A DNA stretch of 64,000 nt from Herbaspirillum sp. (GTDB lineage: Bacteria; Pseudomonadota; Gammaproteobacteria; Burkholderiales; Burkholderiaceae_D), in NCBI RefSeq assembly GCF_017744395.1, contig NZ_JAGIBI010000006.1, positions 124,001 through 188,000 on the forward strand, written 5' to 3'. This document shows, in pieces, positions 18,142 through 27,980 of this stretch. The notes below the pieces were generated by a model. It saw only the letters and a program-made list of their open reading frames with translations. It was not told the origin of the DNA and ran no database searches. Within the stretch, counting starts at the first letter, position 1. The number at the start of each line of letters is the position of its first letter. The position numbers and the translations under genes are program-made.

Positions 18142-18915
18142 ATGTCGCTTAAGAAATTTTTGATGATCGCCGGCAGCGCCCTGGCAATGTCGTTCGCCGC
18201 CGCCCAGGCCGCCGAGCCGACTTACGTGGTGGGCGCCGGCGGCACTTACCGCCCGTTCGAGTTCGAAACGCCGAAGAAGGAACTGGTCGGTTTCGACATC
18301 GACCTGATCAAGGCCATCGCCCAGGCATCCAACTTCAAGATCCAGGTGGTCAGCACTCCCTGGGAAGGCATTTTCGCCACCCTGGGCCAGGGCGACCGCG
18401 ACATCATCATCTCCGGCATCACCATTACCGACAAGCGCGCGCAAATGGTTGATTTCTCCCTGCCGTATTTCCCCGCGGAACAAGTCATCATCACCAGCGC
18501 CGGCGCCAAGGTCGCCGCGCTGGCCGACCTGAAGAAGCTGCAGATCGGCGTGGTCAATTCGACCGCGGGCGACATCGTGGTATCGGAAGAAGTCGGCAAG
18601 GCCAGCACCGCCATCCACCGTTTCGACAATACCGTGCTGATGCTGGAAGAACTGTATCGCGGCGGTGTCGACGCCGCCGTCGGCGATGTCGGCGTGATCA
18701 AGTTCTACATCAAGAACCACCCCGAGAAGCAGTTCAAGCTGGTCAGCGATGCCAAATTCGTCCGCCAGTACTTCGGTATTGCCGTCAAGAAGGGCAACAA
18801 GGAACTGCAGGACAAGATCAATGCCGGCCTGAAGAAGATCGTCGCCGACGGCACCTACGCCAAGATCTACAAGGAATGGTTCGACCGCGACGTACCGACC
18901 CTGCCGTGGAAATAA
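18142..18915 (+). CDS. Polar amino acid ABC transporter substrate-binding protein
   Basis: A 257-residue periplasmic binding protein of the GlnH/HisJ family (SBP_bac_3). The signal peptide covers about residues 1-24 (AAAQAAE). The mature protein has FRPFEFE-like TYRPFEFETP, VGFDIDLIKAIA and DIIISGITITDKRAQMVDFSLPYF. The last contains the Arg and Asp that hold the amino acid carboxylate and amino groups. AAGGGAG precedes the ATG. It works with the permease and ATPase genes that follow. The exact amino acid is not predictable. Confidence 0.93.
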   Translation: MSLKKFLMIAGSALAMSFAAAQAAEPTYVVGAGGTYRPFEFETPKKELVGFDIDLIKAIAQASNFKIQVVSTPWEGIFATLGQGDRDIIISGITITDKRAQMVDFSLPYFPAEQVIITSAGAKVAALADLKKLQIGVVNSTAGDIVVSEEVGKASTAIHRFDNTVLMLEELYRGGVDAAVGDVGVIKFYIKNHPEKQFKLVSDAKFVRQYFGIAVKKGNKELQDKINAGLKKIVADGTYAKIYKEWFDRDVPTLPWK

Positions 18916-18952
18916 GCGGCTGGCCGCAGTAAAGAGTTTTTGCCGTACCTGT

Positions 18953-18975
18953 GCCCATCATCGCGGATGATGGGC
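18953..18975 (+). promoter_or_regulatory. Intercistronic hairpin between binding protein and permease genes
   Basis: GCCCATCATC-GCG-GATGATGGGC forms a perfect 10-bp stem followed by AGATTTTTAT. It fits a partial terminator or 3' stabiliser that lets the binding protein be made in excess over the membrane parts. Confidence 0.65.
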
Positions 18976-18998
18976 AGATTTTTATCTGGATCACATTC

Positions 18999-19751
18999 AT
19001 GAATTCCTTCTTTCAATGGGAAATCATCGGGGAATACCTGCCTCTGTTCGTAGAAGGCACCTGGATGACTCTCAAGGCCGCGATCATCTGCGTGATCGCC
19101 GGCACTTGTTGGGGCCTGCTGCTGGGCGTCGGCCGCCTGGCGGAAGCGCGCCACGGCTTCTGGAAATATTTCCTGTGCTATGCCGTGCAATGGCCGATAC
19201 GGTTTTACGTCAGCTTCCTGCGCGGCACACCGCTGTTCGTCCAGATCCTGCTGATCCACTTCGCGCTCATGCCGATGCTGATCAACCCTAGCGGCGGCCT
19301 GATCCTCTCCGGCGACATTGCGCGCGAGATCCGTTCCCAATATGGCGCGTTCGCATCGGCGGTGCTGGCCATTACGCTGAACTCGGGCGCTTACGTCTCC
19401 GAGATCTTCCGCGCCGGCATCCAGTCGATCGACCGCGGCCAGAGCGAAGCCTCGCGCTCGCTCGGCATGACGTATATGCAGACGTTGCGCAAGGTGGTGC
19501 TGCCGCAGGCGTTCCGCCGCATGCTGCCGCCGCTGGGCAACAACGCCATCGCCATCGTCAAGGATTCCTCGCTGGCCTCGGCCATTGGCCTGGCCGAACT
19601 GGCCTACGCGGCGCGCACCGTCTCCGGCGCGTATGCCCGCTACTGGGAACCGTACCTGACCATTTCCGTGATCTATTGGTGCATTACCTTGCTGCTGTCG
19701 GCACTGGTCCGCCATCTTGAAGCGCGCTACGGCAAAGGAGACGCACGATGA
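18999..19751 (+). CDS. Amino acid ABC transporter permease (HisM/GlnP type)
   Basis: A 250-residue inner-membrane permease with about five transmembrane helices. It shows [31 protein letters not shown] (the EAA-region approach) and [33 protein letters not shown], the EAA coupling loop that contacts the ATPase. ATG 18999 begins the protein-like sequence; it has a weak ribosome binding site, and a GTG start at 18951 is possible but would overlap the hairpin. The stop overlaps the ATPase start (ATGA). Confidence 0.92.
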   Translation: MNSFFQWEIIGEYLPLFVEGTWMTLKAAIICVIAGTCWGLLLGVGRLAEARHGFWKYFLCYAVQWPIRFYVSFLRGTPLFVQILLIHFALMPMLINPSGGLILSGDIAREIRSQYGAFASAVLAITLNSGAYVSEIFRAGIQSIDRGQSEASRSLGMTYMQTLRKVVLPQAFRRMLPPLGNNAIAIVKDSSLASAIGLAELAYAARTVSGAYARYWEPYLTISVIYWCITLLLSALVRHLEARYGKGDAR

Positions 19752-20470
19752 TCAAAGTCAAGCAACTGCAAAAGAGCTACGGCCAGTCGCATGTGCTGCG
19801 CGGCATCGATTGCGAGATCAAGGCCAGGGAAGTGGTATGCGTGATCGGGCCTTCAGGTTCGGGCAAGAGCACCTTCCTGCGCTGCCTGAACGGGCTGGAA
19901 GAGGCGAGCGACGGCGAGATCTTCATCGACGGCACCAAGCTCAACGATCCCAAGACCAACCTGAACCAGCTGCGCGCCGGCATGGGCATGGTGTTCCAGC
20001 GCTTCAACCTGTTCCCGCACATGACGGTGCTGGAAAACCTGATCATGGCGCCGATGCAGGTCAAGAAGATGCCGCGCCGGGAAGCGGTGTTGGTGGCGGA
20101 AAAGCTGCTGCAGAAGGTGGGCCTGCTGGACAAGATCGACGCCTTCCCGAACCAGCTCTCCGGGGGCCAGCAGCAGCGCGTGGCGATCGCCCGCGCACTG
20201 GCGATGGAACCCAAGGTCATGCTGTTCGACGAACCGACTTCCGCGCTCGACCCCGAACTGGTGGGCGAAGTGCTGACGGTGATGAAGGCGCTGGCCGAAG
20301 AGGGCATGACCATGGTGGTGGTCACGCACGAAATGGGCTTCGCGCGGGAAGTGTCGAACCGCGTGTTCTTCATCGACCAGGGCGTGATCATGGAAGAAGG
20401 CCCGCCGCAGCAGGTGCTGGGTGCGCCGGTCAATGAGCGGACCCGGGATTTCCTCGGCAAGGTGCTGTGA
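19748..20470 (+). CDS. Amino acid ABC transporter ATP-binding protein (GlnQ/HisP type)
   Basis: A 240-residue ATPase with Walker [10 protein letters not shown] (about residues 34-42), the Q-loop [15 protein letters not shown], signature [15 protein letters not shown], Walker [15 protein letters not shown] and H-loop [12 protein letters not shown]. All of these are canonical for polar amino acid importers. It closes the three-gene operon and is followed after 18 bases by a strong terminator. Confidence 0.95.
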   Translation: MIKVKQLQKSYGQSHVLRGIDCEIKAREVVCVIGPSGSGKSTFLRCLNGLEEASDGEIFIDGTKLNDPKTNLNQLRAGMGMVFQRFNLFPHMTVLENLIMAPMQVKKMPRREAVLVAEKLLQKVGLLDKIDAFPNQLSGGQQQRVAIARALAMEPKVMLFDEPTSALDPELVGEVLTVMKALAEEGMTMVVVTHEMGFAREVSNRVFFIDQGVIMEEGPPQQVLGAPVNERTRDFLGKVL

Positions 20471-20488
20471 GACGCCGCGCCGAAACAT

Positions 20489-20523
20489 AAAAAGCAATGG
20501 CCCCGATGGGGCCATTGCTTTTT
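20489..20523 (+). terminator. Rho-independent terminator of the amino acid ABC operon
   Basis: A perfect 16-bp stem (AAAAAGCAATGGCCCC with its complement, loop GAT) with flanking A and T runs. Its core GGCCCC-GAT-GGGGCC is identical to that of the ssrA terminator at 58361-58403. Confidence 0.92.
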
Positions 20524-20717
20524 GTTCGGGCCGCTCTTGCGGCGTCCACTCAATCGCCCAGGCGCCCGACGAATGGCTTAATCCGATCCTGTTGATCGCA
20601 TTCGAAGAGACAGGCAAGCTCCGGTCCATCCTCCGTTTGGGGGAGGCATTTTCAAGGAAACAGCGTTAGCCTGTTGCCCGGCAATTCCGTGCTTTAGTCG
20701 CACCCAAGGGGGGCGGC

Positions 20718-20744
20718 TAACCCTTTCGGCCAGACACGCGCGTT
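20718..20744 (+). promoter_or_regulatory. Putative ECF sigma promoter, copy 1 (VIT-domain gene)
   Basis: TAACCC at 20718-20723, 17 bases, CGTT at 20741-20744; the extended -35 side reads TAACCCTTTCGG. It lies 39 bases before the ATG at 20784. It shares layout and spacing with the elements at 28588, 32804, 32886 and 37276. Confidence 0.6.
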
Positions 20745-20783
20745 CAATCTGGCGAGCCGGAAGATTTGCCTTGGGAGAATCGC

Positions 20784-23618
20784 ATGTTGACTCGCTGGTC
20801 CGTATTGCTGCTGTTCGCCTTCACGATGGCGGCCGCCCGCGCCATCACCCCGGCGCCGCCGCGCCTGATGGAAAGCATCAATGCCGAAGCGCCGGTTTGG
20901 CTGCAAAGCCTGCGTATCCATGGCGAAATAGCCGGCGGCATGGCTGAAACCACGGTCCGGATGGTGTTTTTCAATCCCAATGGACGGATGCTGGAAGGGC
21001 AGTTGCAATTCCCTTTGCTGGCCGGCCAGCAGGTCACCGCCTTTGCGCTCGATATCGATGGCAAGCTGCGTCCCGCAGTGCCGGTGGAAAAAGCCAAGGG
21101 CCGCCAGATTTTCGAAGCGGTCGAACGCCGCAAGGTCGATCCGGGCCTCTTGGAGCAGACGCAAGGCAATAATTTCAAGCTGCGCGTCTATCCGATCCCC
21201 GCCATGGGAACGCGCACCATTGAGCTGAAATACACCGAAGCCATGGGGCGCAAGGGAAAATCCTGGCAGTACCGCCTGCCGCTGGCCTATGGCGAGCGGC
21301 TCCAGGATTTCGACCTGTCCGTCAATATCCGGGGCAGCGGCGATGCGCCGAAAGCCAGCGGGGCATTCGGCGCCGTCCGTTTCAACCGGGACGCGCGCGG
21401 CTATTTCACCCATGTGGCGAAAAGCCGTTTTGCGCCGAGTGGCGTCCTCGATATCCTGATCCCGACGGCGCAACATACGCTGACGTATATCGGGGAGCAT
21501 GACGACGATACCTATTTCGTCGCCGAGATTCCGGTTGCCGCCACGCGCAGCGCCCGCCCCTTGCCTCGAGTGGTCGGCCTGTTGTGGGATAGTTCGGGTT
21601 CCGGCGTCGGCCGGCCGCATGAGGCCGAGCTGGCTGAATTGGACCGTTATTTCAAGGCGCTTGGCAATGCCGAAGTGCGTCTGACCCGCCTGCGCGACCG
21701 CAGCGAAGCCGCCGGAAGCTTCAGGATCGCCGGCGGTAACTGGGATGAGCTGCGCACCGCGCTGCAAGCCACCGTCTACGACGGCGCCAGCGCCCTGGCC
21801 GACTGGCTGCCGCAAGCCGATGTCAACGAATACCTGCTGGTCAGCGACGGCTTGCTCAATTACGGAAGCGACCGCTTCCCGGCATTGGCCGCCGGGCAGC
21901 GCCTGTACGCGCTCAATTCTTCGCTGGTTGCCGATACCGGCCGTCTGGCGGCCCTGGCCGAACGCAGCGGCGGACGCCTGGTGCAGGTCTCTCCGGGCAA
22001 GCCGGGCACGGCCGCGGAAGCATTGCTGACCGATGCTTCCTATGTGCGCAGCGTTCGCGCCGAGGGCGCGACTGCGATCCTGAGCGATGCCGGCGGGGCG
22101 CGGCAGGGCCTGGTGCGCGTGGCGGGAAAGCTGCTCGCGCCGGCAGCGAAACTGATGATTACCGTGGTCGAGCAAGGCAAGCCGCGCGAGATGGCAGTCG
22201 CCGTTTCCGCCAGCGATCAGAAACATGAATTGGTGCCCGCCCTGTGGGCCGGATACCAGCTGCGAGCGCTGGAGTCCGATTACGAGGCCAACCGCGGCGC
22301 AATCCGCCGCCTGGGCGCGCAGTTTGCCATTCCCACGCGCGAGACCTCACTGATTGTGCTGGACCGCCTGGATGACTATGTGCGTTATGACGTCACGCCG
22401 CCGGAGGACTATCTGGCGGAGTATGTGCAAATGAAGCTCATGCGCCGGGTGCAACTGCAGGAAAAGCGCCAGAAGCACCTGGAGCGCATCGTCAGCGACT
22501 TCAACCAGAAGGTGGCCTGGTGGGAAAAGACCTACCCCAAGGACGCTCCCCCAGCCCCCAAGCCGGAGCCCAGGCCTGACACCAGGGCCTATGCCCCGGC
22601 GCCGGTGGCCGCAGCGGCGCCCATGGCCATGGCGCCTGCCCCCGCGCCTGTCTCGGCCTTGATGGGCGGCGCGCCGGCACTCCCGCAGGCCGGCGCCGCC
22701 CCGGAGATCGGCATCAGCCTGAAAAAGTGGACTTCCGATGCGCCGTATATCGCGCGCATGCAAGCGGCTTCCGCCGACACCATTTACCAGGTCTATCTGG
22801 ACGAAAAACCTTCCTATGCCAACAGCAGCGCCTTCTACCTGGATGCCGCCGACATGCTGTTCGACAAGGGACTGCGCGAACTGGCGCTGCGCGTGCTGTC
22901 GAACCTGGCGGAAATGGACCTGGAGAACCGCCACGTGCTGCGCATCCTGGGCTACCGCCTGCTGCAGGCGGGGGCGCCGGAACTGGCCGTGCCGGTATTT
23001 GAAAAGGTGCAATACCTGGCTGAGGAGGAGCCGCAATCCTTCCGCGACCTGGGGTTGGCGCAGGCTGCGGCCGGCCACCCCCAGCAGGCGATCGACCAAC
23101 TGAACGAAGTGATCGTGCGTCCCTGGGACAACCGTTTCGCCGAAATTGAACTGATCGCGCTGGCGGAGATGAATGCCATCATCGCCACCTCGACGACGCC
23201 GCTGGACACCAGCCGCATCGATCCGCGCCTGCTGAAAAACCTGCCGCTCGACATCCGCGCCGTCCTGACCTGGGATGCGGACAACAGCGATATGGACTTG
23301 TGGGTCACCGACCCCAACGGCGAGAAATGCTATTACGGGCATCGTTTCACGTACCAGGGTGGACGCATGTCGCTCGACTTCACCGGCGGCTACGGTCCGG
23401 AAGAATTTTCCTTGCGCGAAGCCAAGCCCGGCAAGTACAAGATCGAGGTCAATTTCTTCGGCAGCAGCCAGCAGGTGGTCGCCGGCGCCACCACCTTGCA
23501 GGTGACGCTTTCCAGCGGATTCGGCACGCCGGCAGTCAAAGAGAAGATGCTGACCTTGCGCTTGAAAGGGCGCGGCCAGTCGGTCTTCGTCGGCGAGTTT
23601 GAAGTGAAGCCGAAATGA
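20784..23618 (+). CDS. VIT domain protein with VWA-like and DUF2135 regions, exported
   Basis: A 944-residue protein with a signal peptide (about 1-21). Residues about 25-150 form a VIT (vault/inter-alpha-trypsin) domain. About 250-420 resemble a VWA domain: D-S-S-G-S matches the metal-site DxSxS, and VSDG supplies the later Asp, but the usual Thr lies in a DGAS context. After a Pro/Ala-rich linker (about 590-650), a TPR-like helical stretch (about 690-810) is followed by a C-terminal DUF2135 domain with LTWDADNSDMDLWVTDPNG. Such proteins are thought to bind ligands on the cell surface or in the periplasm. GGGAG precedes the ATG; an ECF-type promoter is just upstream. No MoxR ATPase is adjacent. 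Confidence 0.88.
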   Translation: MLTRWSVLLLFAFTMAAARAITPAPPRLMESINAEAPVWLQSLRIHGEIAGGMAETTVRMVFFNPNGRMLEGQLQFPLLAGQQVTAFALDIDGKLRPAVPVEKAKGRQIFEAVERRKVDPGLLEQTQGNNFKLRVYPIPAMGTRTIELKYTEAMGRKGKSWQYRLPLAYGERLQDFDLSVNIRGSGDAPKASGAFGAVRFNRDARGYFTHVAKSRFAPSGVLDILIPTAQHTLTYIGEHDDDTYFVAEIPVAATRSARPLPRVVGLLWDSSGSGVGRPHEAELAELDRYFKALGNAEVRLTRLRDRSEAAGSFRIAGGNWDELRTALQATVYDGASALADWLPQADVNEYLLVSDGLLNYGSDRFPALAAGQRLYALNSSLVADTGRLAALAERSGGRLVQVSPGKPGTAAEALLTDASYVRSVRAEGATAILSDAGGARQGLVRVAGKLLAPAAKLMITVVEQGKPREMAVAVSASDQKHELVPALWAGYQLRALESDYEANRGAIRRLGAQFAIPTRETSLIVLDRLDDYVRYDVTPPEDYLAEYVQMKLMRRVQLQEKRQKHLERIVSDFNQKVAWWEKTYPKDAPPAPKPEPRPDTRAYAPAPVAAAAPMAMAPAPAPVSALMGGAPALPQAGAAPEIGISLKKWTSDAPYIARMQAASADTIYQVYLDEKPSYANSSAFYLDAADMLFDKGLRELALRVLSNLAEMDLENRHVLRILGYRLLQAGAPELAVPVFEKVQYLAEEEPQSFRDLGLAQAAAGHPQQAIDQLNEVIVRPWDNRFAEIELIALAEMNAIIATSTTPLDTSRIDPRLLKNLPLDIRAVLTWDADNSDMDLWVTDPNGEKCYYGHRFTYQGGRMSLDFTGGYGPEEFSLREAKPGKYKIEVNFFGSSQQVVAGATTLQVTLSSGFGTPAVKEKMLTLRLKGRGQSVFVGEFEVKPK

Positions 23619-23926
23619 ACCCGGTGTACTCCCTGAGTTTCCGAAGGAGCATGAACATATGTCTTGCCCCCATCGGTGTGGGGCGTATTCTTGCGTTGGG
23701 CGATTCAGGTGCCTACGCCTGCCCTGATTCGAAAGAAGGCAAGATGCCGGCCGTCCTCCAGGCAGGAGGGGCGTGCAGAAGCGATAAAACAAATCACTGC
23801 GGAAGTAAACGCGAAAGAGGCTGGGAAAGCGGCTGGAGATGAAAAAATGGATTGTTGGCAGCAACCGACGGTCTTCCAAAGCAAGACGTCAATGAACGCG
23901 ACAAGGGGGGCGTAATTGCATAAAAG
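23619..23926 (+). other. Intergenic stretch with possible decayed or very small gene
   Basis: An AAGGAG at 23644-23649 stands nine bases before an ATG at 23659 that opens only a 22-codon, Cys-rich frame. Another frame across 23664-23915 ends in protein-like sequence (AEAIKQITAEVNAKEAGKAAG) but starts poorly. A terminator follows at 23927. This suggests a small gene that has lost its frame, or a short transcript. I could not assign a product. Confidence 0.25.
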
Positions 23927-23957
23927 AAAGCCTGCGATTTTTCTCGCAGGCTTTTTT
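23927..23957 (+). terminator. Rho-independent terminator
   Basis: AAAGCCTGCGA pairs with TCGCAGGCTTT across a six-base loop, followed by a T-run to 23957. The A-rich 5' flank makes it usable from both sides: it would also end transcription of the convergent Sel1 gene. Confidence 0.85.
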
Positions 23958-24038
23958 AATAAGAAGAGGCTGGGGTTAAGCGACGCGCATGGAGTCTGTT
24001 TCGGCTGCAATTAAGCAAAGAGTTTTGCCGGCATCCCC

Positions 24039-26105
24039 CTAGTTTTTCTTGGGAAACCAGTCGCCATGCAAGATCATCAAATAGTCCATCCATTCCGAAT
24101 CAAGTTTGTATTTGAGTCGGTCTTCCAATCGGTGGAGTTCCATTTGCCGTTCCTTGTGCGTGTCGGCTTCATTGCACTTCTCAGTCATGCCGATATTGCT
24201 GTTGGAGATGGCTGGGTCAATCCCCAGTTCCCGATGATGGGCCTTGACGAAATCACGGGCCGCATTCTCCAATGCCAGGTCGAACGTTCCCTGAGGGGCC
24301 GAAATGACATCCAGCAAGATTACCGTGTCGGCGACCTGATAGATTTTCCGGCGGTAAAATCCGCTGACTTTGGCGTAGTAATAGCAGGTCTTTCTTGGTT
24401 GGGCGCTTGTGCCGGCCTTATCTGCGCCCGGCAATACAAGCCGGGAAACTGATTCGGTGCGCGACGGCCTGGCGCTATCGATGCCGCCAGAGCTGCCGGA
24501 AGCGTTGTTCCTGCCGCGGTCGCTGCGATCGGCATCATCCGATACGATGATGACAGGTTGCGGCGGTGGCGGCGGCCGCAATCGCTCAGCGATATCGTTG
24601 AGCGATTGCGCAATGTCCTGCATCCATTTCCTGTTTTCGACGGCCGCGCGGCGCGATGCCTCTGCTGCCGCCTGCATTCTTCCCTGCGATTGTTCGACAC
24701 GGCTCATTTCACGGTCGATGATGGTACGGCCTCGCGCAATGGCGTCCTTGATGGCGTCGACGCCTTTCTTGTAGTTGTCGATGGCGCGCAATTTTTCCGG
24801 ATTGGTCAGCAGGGAATAGACCGGTACCAGCTTTTCAATCGGTCGCTGTTCCGCGCTGGACGAAAAATTGCGCACGCAGTTATTGAAGTTGGATGCAATC
24901 GAAAATGCCTTGGACCAGTTGTTTCGCGCCCCCGAGGGATTTTGCAGATCGTCGTAGCTATCGGGGAAATCAAATAACTGCTCGCCACAGCGGTATTCGA
25001 ATGCCGACATCTCCGGCACCTGTTCCAGGGCGCGTACGATTTCATAGCTCTTTTCCGCCCGCATCTTGTGAGTGAACGGATAGGCGCGCTCATCGAAATC
25101 CTCCAGCTTGAACATTTTTTCCAGATCGTAACGGCTGTCTTTTGCCGTCAGCATCCATGGCCGGGTGCGGATGGCGGGAAGATAACCGAAATCGAGCACG
25201 CATTTTCCAAGCAGCGATTCGGTATTGGCGCGGCCCGGTTCGCTGGCGGCATACTGGAATATTTCCTTTTGCTGCTGAAAGTACAGTTCTTCCTGCTGGC
25301 AAATCTGTTTCACTGCGGCGTATTCAGTGGCGGGGCGAGGGCCATAAAACAATTGATAGGCAACGCCGTCTGGCGAGCCTTCACGCAAGGCGCGTTGCGC
25401 ATAGTCCTGGCATTCGGCGTCCTTGCATTGGGCCATTTTCAGGATGGCGGGCACAAATCCCAGGTCGGCTGCGTTGCGTTGCAATTCGGCAGCCGTATTT
25501 TTCTTGAGTTCGTCGCTGTCCATGGCATAGAGGCCGGCCAGCTTGTACATCGCCTGCGCATCGTTGGCGGCTACCGCTTTTCGATACCAGCCCATGGCCT
25601 TGGCGGTGTCTTTTCCGATTTCCGGTGCGCCGTCGGATTCGAAGAGCTGGCCAAGAAAAACCATGGCAGCGGTGTTGCCGGCTGCAGCAGCTTTTTCATA
25701 CCAGTTTCGCGCCTGGATTTTATCCGCTCCCGCTTCGCCGGCGCCGTATTGCAAAGCCAGTCCCAGCATGGTGGCCGATGCCGCATCACCGCCATCGGCG
25801 GCTTTGCGCAGTTGCTCCAGGTGCTGGGCGAATTCGTTCCGATCCAATTTCCAGGCATGCGCCGCATAACGATTTGTAAGCAACAGGCGAGCACGGTATT
25901 CGCCTTGCATCGCTGCCTTTTCCAGCAAGTCGAGCGCGGCGAGCTGCGATCCGCCGGCCAGAAAGTCGACAGCCCTCTGGTATTGGGCGCGCGCATCAGG
26001 GCTTGCCGGTGCGGCGGCCGTGGCGACAGGCGCATGGGCCAAGACGAACAGCGCGCAGAAGAGGGCGAGGACTGGGCGAAAGCGATGCGGGCGGCAGGTG
26101 CTCAT
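24039..26105 (-). CDS. Sel1/TPR repeat protein, exported
   Basis: A 688-residue protein with a signal peptide (about 1-31, ATAAAP). Residues about 35-240 hold Sel1-like repeats such as ARNWYEKAAAAGNTAAMVFLGQLFESDG and AMGWYRKAVAANDAQAMYKLAGLYA, which form a helical scaffold for protein binding. The rest is unfamiliar: a long helical, charged part (about 430-520) and a C-terminal portion with Cys pairs (KTCYYYAKVSGFY). It ends 42 bases downstream of the ankyrin gene and is probably co-transcribed with it. The partner proteins are unknown. No ECF-type element is seen upstream of this pair. Confidence 0.85.
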   Translation of the reverse strand: MSTCRPHRFRPVLALFCALFVLAHAPVATAAAPASPDARAQYQRAVDFLAGGSQLAALDLLEKAAMQGEYRARLLLTNRYAAHAWKLDRNEFAQHLEQLRKAADGGDAASATMLGLALQYGAGEAGADKIQARNWYEKAAAAGNTAAMVFLGQLFESDGAPEIGKDTAKAMGWYRKAVAANDAQAMYKLAGLYAMDSDELKKNTAAELQRNAADLGFVPAILKMAQCKDAECQDYAQRALREGSPDGVAYQLFYGPRPATEYAAVKQICQQEELYFQQQKEIFQYAASEPGRANTESLLGKCVLDFGYLPAIRTRPWMLTAKDSRYDLEKMFKLEDFDERAYPFTHKMRAEKSYEIVRALEQVPEMSAFEYRCGEQLFDFPDSYDDLQNPSGARNNWSKAFSIASNFNNCVRNFSSSAEQRPIEKLVPVYSLLTNPEKLRAIDNYKKGVDAIKDAIARGRTIIDREMSRVEQSQGRMQAAAEASRRAAVENRKWMQDIAQSLNDIAERLRPPPPPQPVIIVSDDADRSDRGRNNASGSSGGIDSARPSRTESVSRLVLPGADKAGTSAQPRKTCYYYAKVSGFYRRKIYQVADTVILLDVISAPQGTFDLALENAARDFVKAHHRELGIDPAISNSNIGMTEKCNEADTHKERQMELHRLEDRLKYKLDSEWMDYLMILHGDWFPKKN

Positions 26106-26147
26106 GGGAATTATCAGGCTGTATCGGAATCGGTGTATGGATGCGCG

Positions 26148-27980
26148 TTATTTGGCGGCTTGCTGCGCCAGCAGGGCGGCGGCATCGCTATGCTTTCCTC
26201 GTTCTGCCAGGATGGCCGGGGTGAGGCCGCCGCGATCTTTGACGGATGCCTTGGCGCCCGCGGCCAACAGTATCTTGATGGCCTCAAGGTTGCCTTTCTG
26301 GGCGGCGAAGTGCAGTGGCTGGCGTCCAAACAGCGCATCGGTAGCATCGACTTTGGCGCCGGCGGCCAGCAATGCCGACACAATTTTCGGATTGCCCTGC
26401 AAGGCTGCGTAATGGATCAACTGGTTGCCGTCGTCATCGGCCTGATCCACTTTGGCGCCATTGCCAAGCAGCATCTTTACGGTATCTTCCTGGCCGCTCG
26501 TGACGGCGGTGCGGATCAACTGGTTGGCATCACCGTCCGCCGGCTTGCCTTTTTCGTTCGTGTTGAGCAGGATTGCGACCGATTGGGTGGCGCCAGCCTT
26601 GGTGGCGATTTGCACGGCCGTCATGCCTTCGTTGTCGACGGCATCCGTTTTGGCGCCTGCCGCGGTCAACAGCCGTACCACCTCGCGGAATTTACTTGCA
26701 GCCATGCTTTTTTCTGCCGCCGCGATATGCAGAGGCTGCCGACCGGATTGATCTTTCGCGTCGGCTTTTGCGCCTGCCGCCAGCAGCGCTTGGATCGTTT
26801 CGGCGTTACCTTTTTGCGCTGCGAAATGTAATGGCTGCCATCCCTTTTCTTTATCGACGGCGTCCACCTTGGCACCTGCGCCAATCAATGTTTCTATCAA
26901 TTTTCTGTTGTCCTTCAAGGCCGCATCGTGCAGTGGTGTTTGCCCACTCCATTCTCCCGTCACATTGACCTTGGCGCCTGAGGAAATCAGCATTTGCACC
27001 ATCGGCAGCGATCCGCTGATAGCGGCAAGGCGGATCGGTTGCAGGCCGGAATCGGATATCGCATCGACTTTGGCCCCGGCGGCAATCAAGAGCTTGAGCG
27101 TTTCTACCGGGTTGATCTTGTAGGAGGAATATTTCAGCACGGAGTGGATCGGCAAGGTCAATCCATCCAGCCCCGGGGTGTTGACGTCGGCACCGGCCGC
27201 GAGCAAGGCCTTGACTATGTCGCTCTCGCCATGTTCCGCTGCAAAATGAAGAGGAGATTGGTTGTATTTGCCTTTGACATTGGGCTTGGCCCCGGCGGCA
27301 AGCAATTGACGGACGATGTCGATCTTCCCTCGATCTGCCGCGAGGCAGAGAATGGGGAAGCCGGCCTGGCGGCTCTCCTTTCGCATGACGATCGTGTCAG
27401 CGCGGGCGCCGGCATCCAATAGCGCCTTGACCGCACCGGCGTTGTCGGATTCAACGGCTAATTCAAGCGGGGTAACGCCCGCCGCATTTTTTGCGTCAGG
27501 CTTTGCGCCTGCATTGAGCAGGAGCTTCACCATTTCCGGGTTGCCGTTCCAGGCAGCGCGGTGGATGGGCTGGGTGCCGTCCTCCATCCTGGCATCGACC
27601 TTGGCGCCGCTTGCCAGCAGCAGTTTGGCAATGTCGACGTTTTCAACAATATGGATCGCCTGACCGCCATTGAATTCAGCAGAGTCGGATCTGATCGACA
27701 CATCAGCCTTGGCGCCGGCATTGAGCAAGATTTTGACAAGCTCCACATTGCCTTTGGCAACGCCGTAAATGATCAGCGGTATGCCGTTCTGGTCCTTGGC
27801 ATGAACGCTGGCGCCGTTTGCCAGCAGTTCTTTAACTGCCGGGATGTCGCCTTTATCGACCGCACTGAGCAAAGCCTTATTGCTTTCTTCCTGGGACGGG
27901 CCGGCAAACGCAGCAGCCGTGGGCAGCAACAGGGACAAGCTGACGATTGCCAGCAAACGTTTGATGGGAACCAGTTTCAT
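26148..27980 (-). CDS. Ankyrin repeat protein, exported
   Basis: A 610-residue protein with a Sec signal (MKLVPIKRLLAIVSLSLLLPTAAAFAG) followed by about 16 ankyrin repeats running to the C-terminus. Most carry the same cap, LLAAGAKVDA or close variants, and the G-x-T/Q-P-L-H-x-A-A motif (for example GRQPLHFAAQKGN twice). The repeats are so alike that they probably expanded by duplication. The start at 27980 is taken because the signal peptide begins there; the open frame extends upstream without protein-like sequence. An exported all-ankyrin protein probably acts as a periplasmic binding scaffold. It is first in a two-gene unit with the Sel1 protein. Confidence 0.9.
   Translation of the reverse strand: MKLVPIKRLLAIVSLSLLLPTAAAFAGPSQEESNKALLSAVDKGDIPAVKELLANGASVHAKDQNGIPLIIYGVAKGNVELVKILLNAGAKADVSIRSDSAEFNGGQAIHIVENVDIAKLLLASGAKVDARMEDGTQPIHRAAWNGNPEMVKLLLNAGAKPDAKNAAGVTPLELAVESDNAGAVKALLDAGARADTIVMRKESRQAGFPILCLAADRGKIDIVRQLLAAGAKPNVKGKYNQSPLHFAAEHGESDIVKALLAAGADVNTPGLDGLTLPIHSVLKYSSYKINPVETLKLLIAAGAKVDAISDSGLQPIRLAAISGSLPMVQMLISSGAKVNVTGEWSGQTPLHDAALKDNRKLIETLIGAGAKVDAVDKEKGWQPLHFAAQKGNAETIQALLAAGAKADAKDQSGRQPLHIAAAEKSMAASKFREVVRLLTAAGAKTDAVDNEGMTAVQIATKAGATQSVAILLNTNEKGKPADGDANQLIRTAVTSGQEDTVKMLLGNGAKVDQADDDGNQLIHYAALQGNPKIVSALLAAGAKVDATDALFGRQPLHFAAQKGNLEAIKILLAAGAKASVKDRGGLTPAILAERGKHSDAAALLAQQAAK

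Noticed and set aside
25068-26831. Plus-strand open frame of 587 codons across the Sel1 and ankyrin genes
   Set aside because: It spans two genes on the other strand that have signal peptides and repeats; its own sequence has no recognisable motif.
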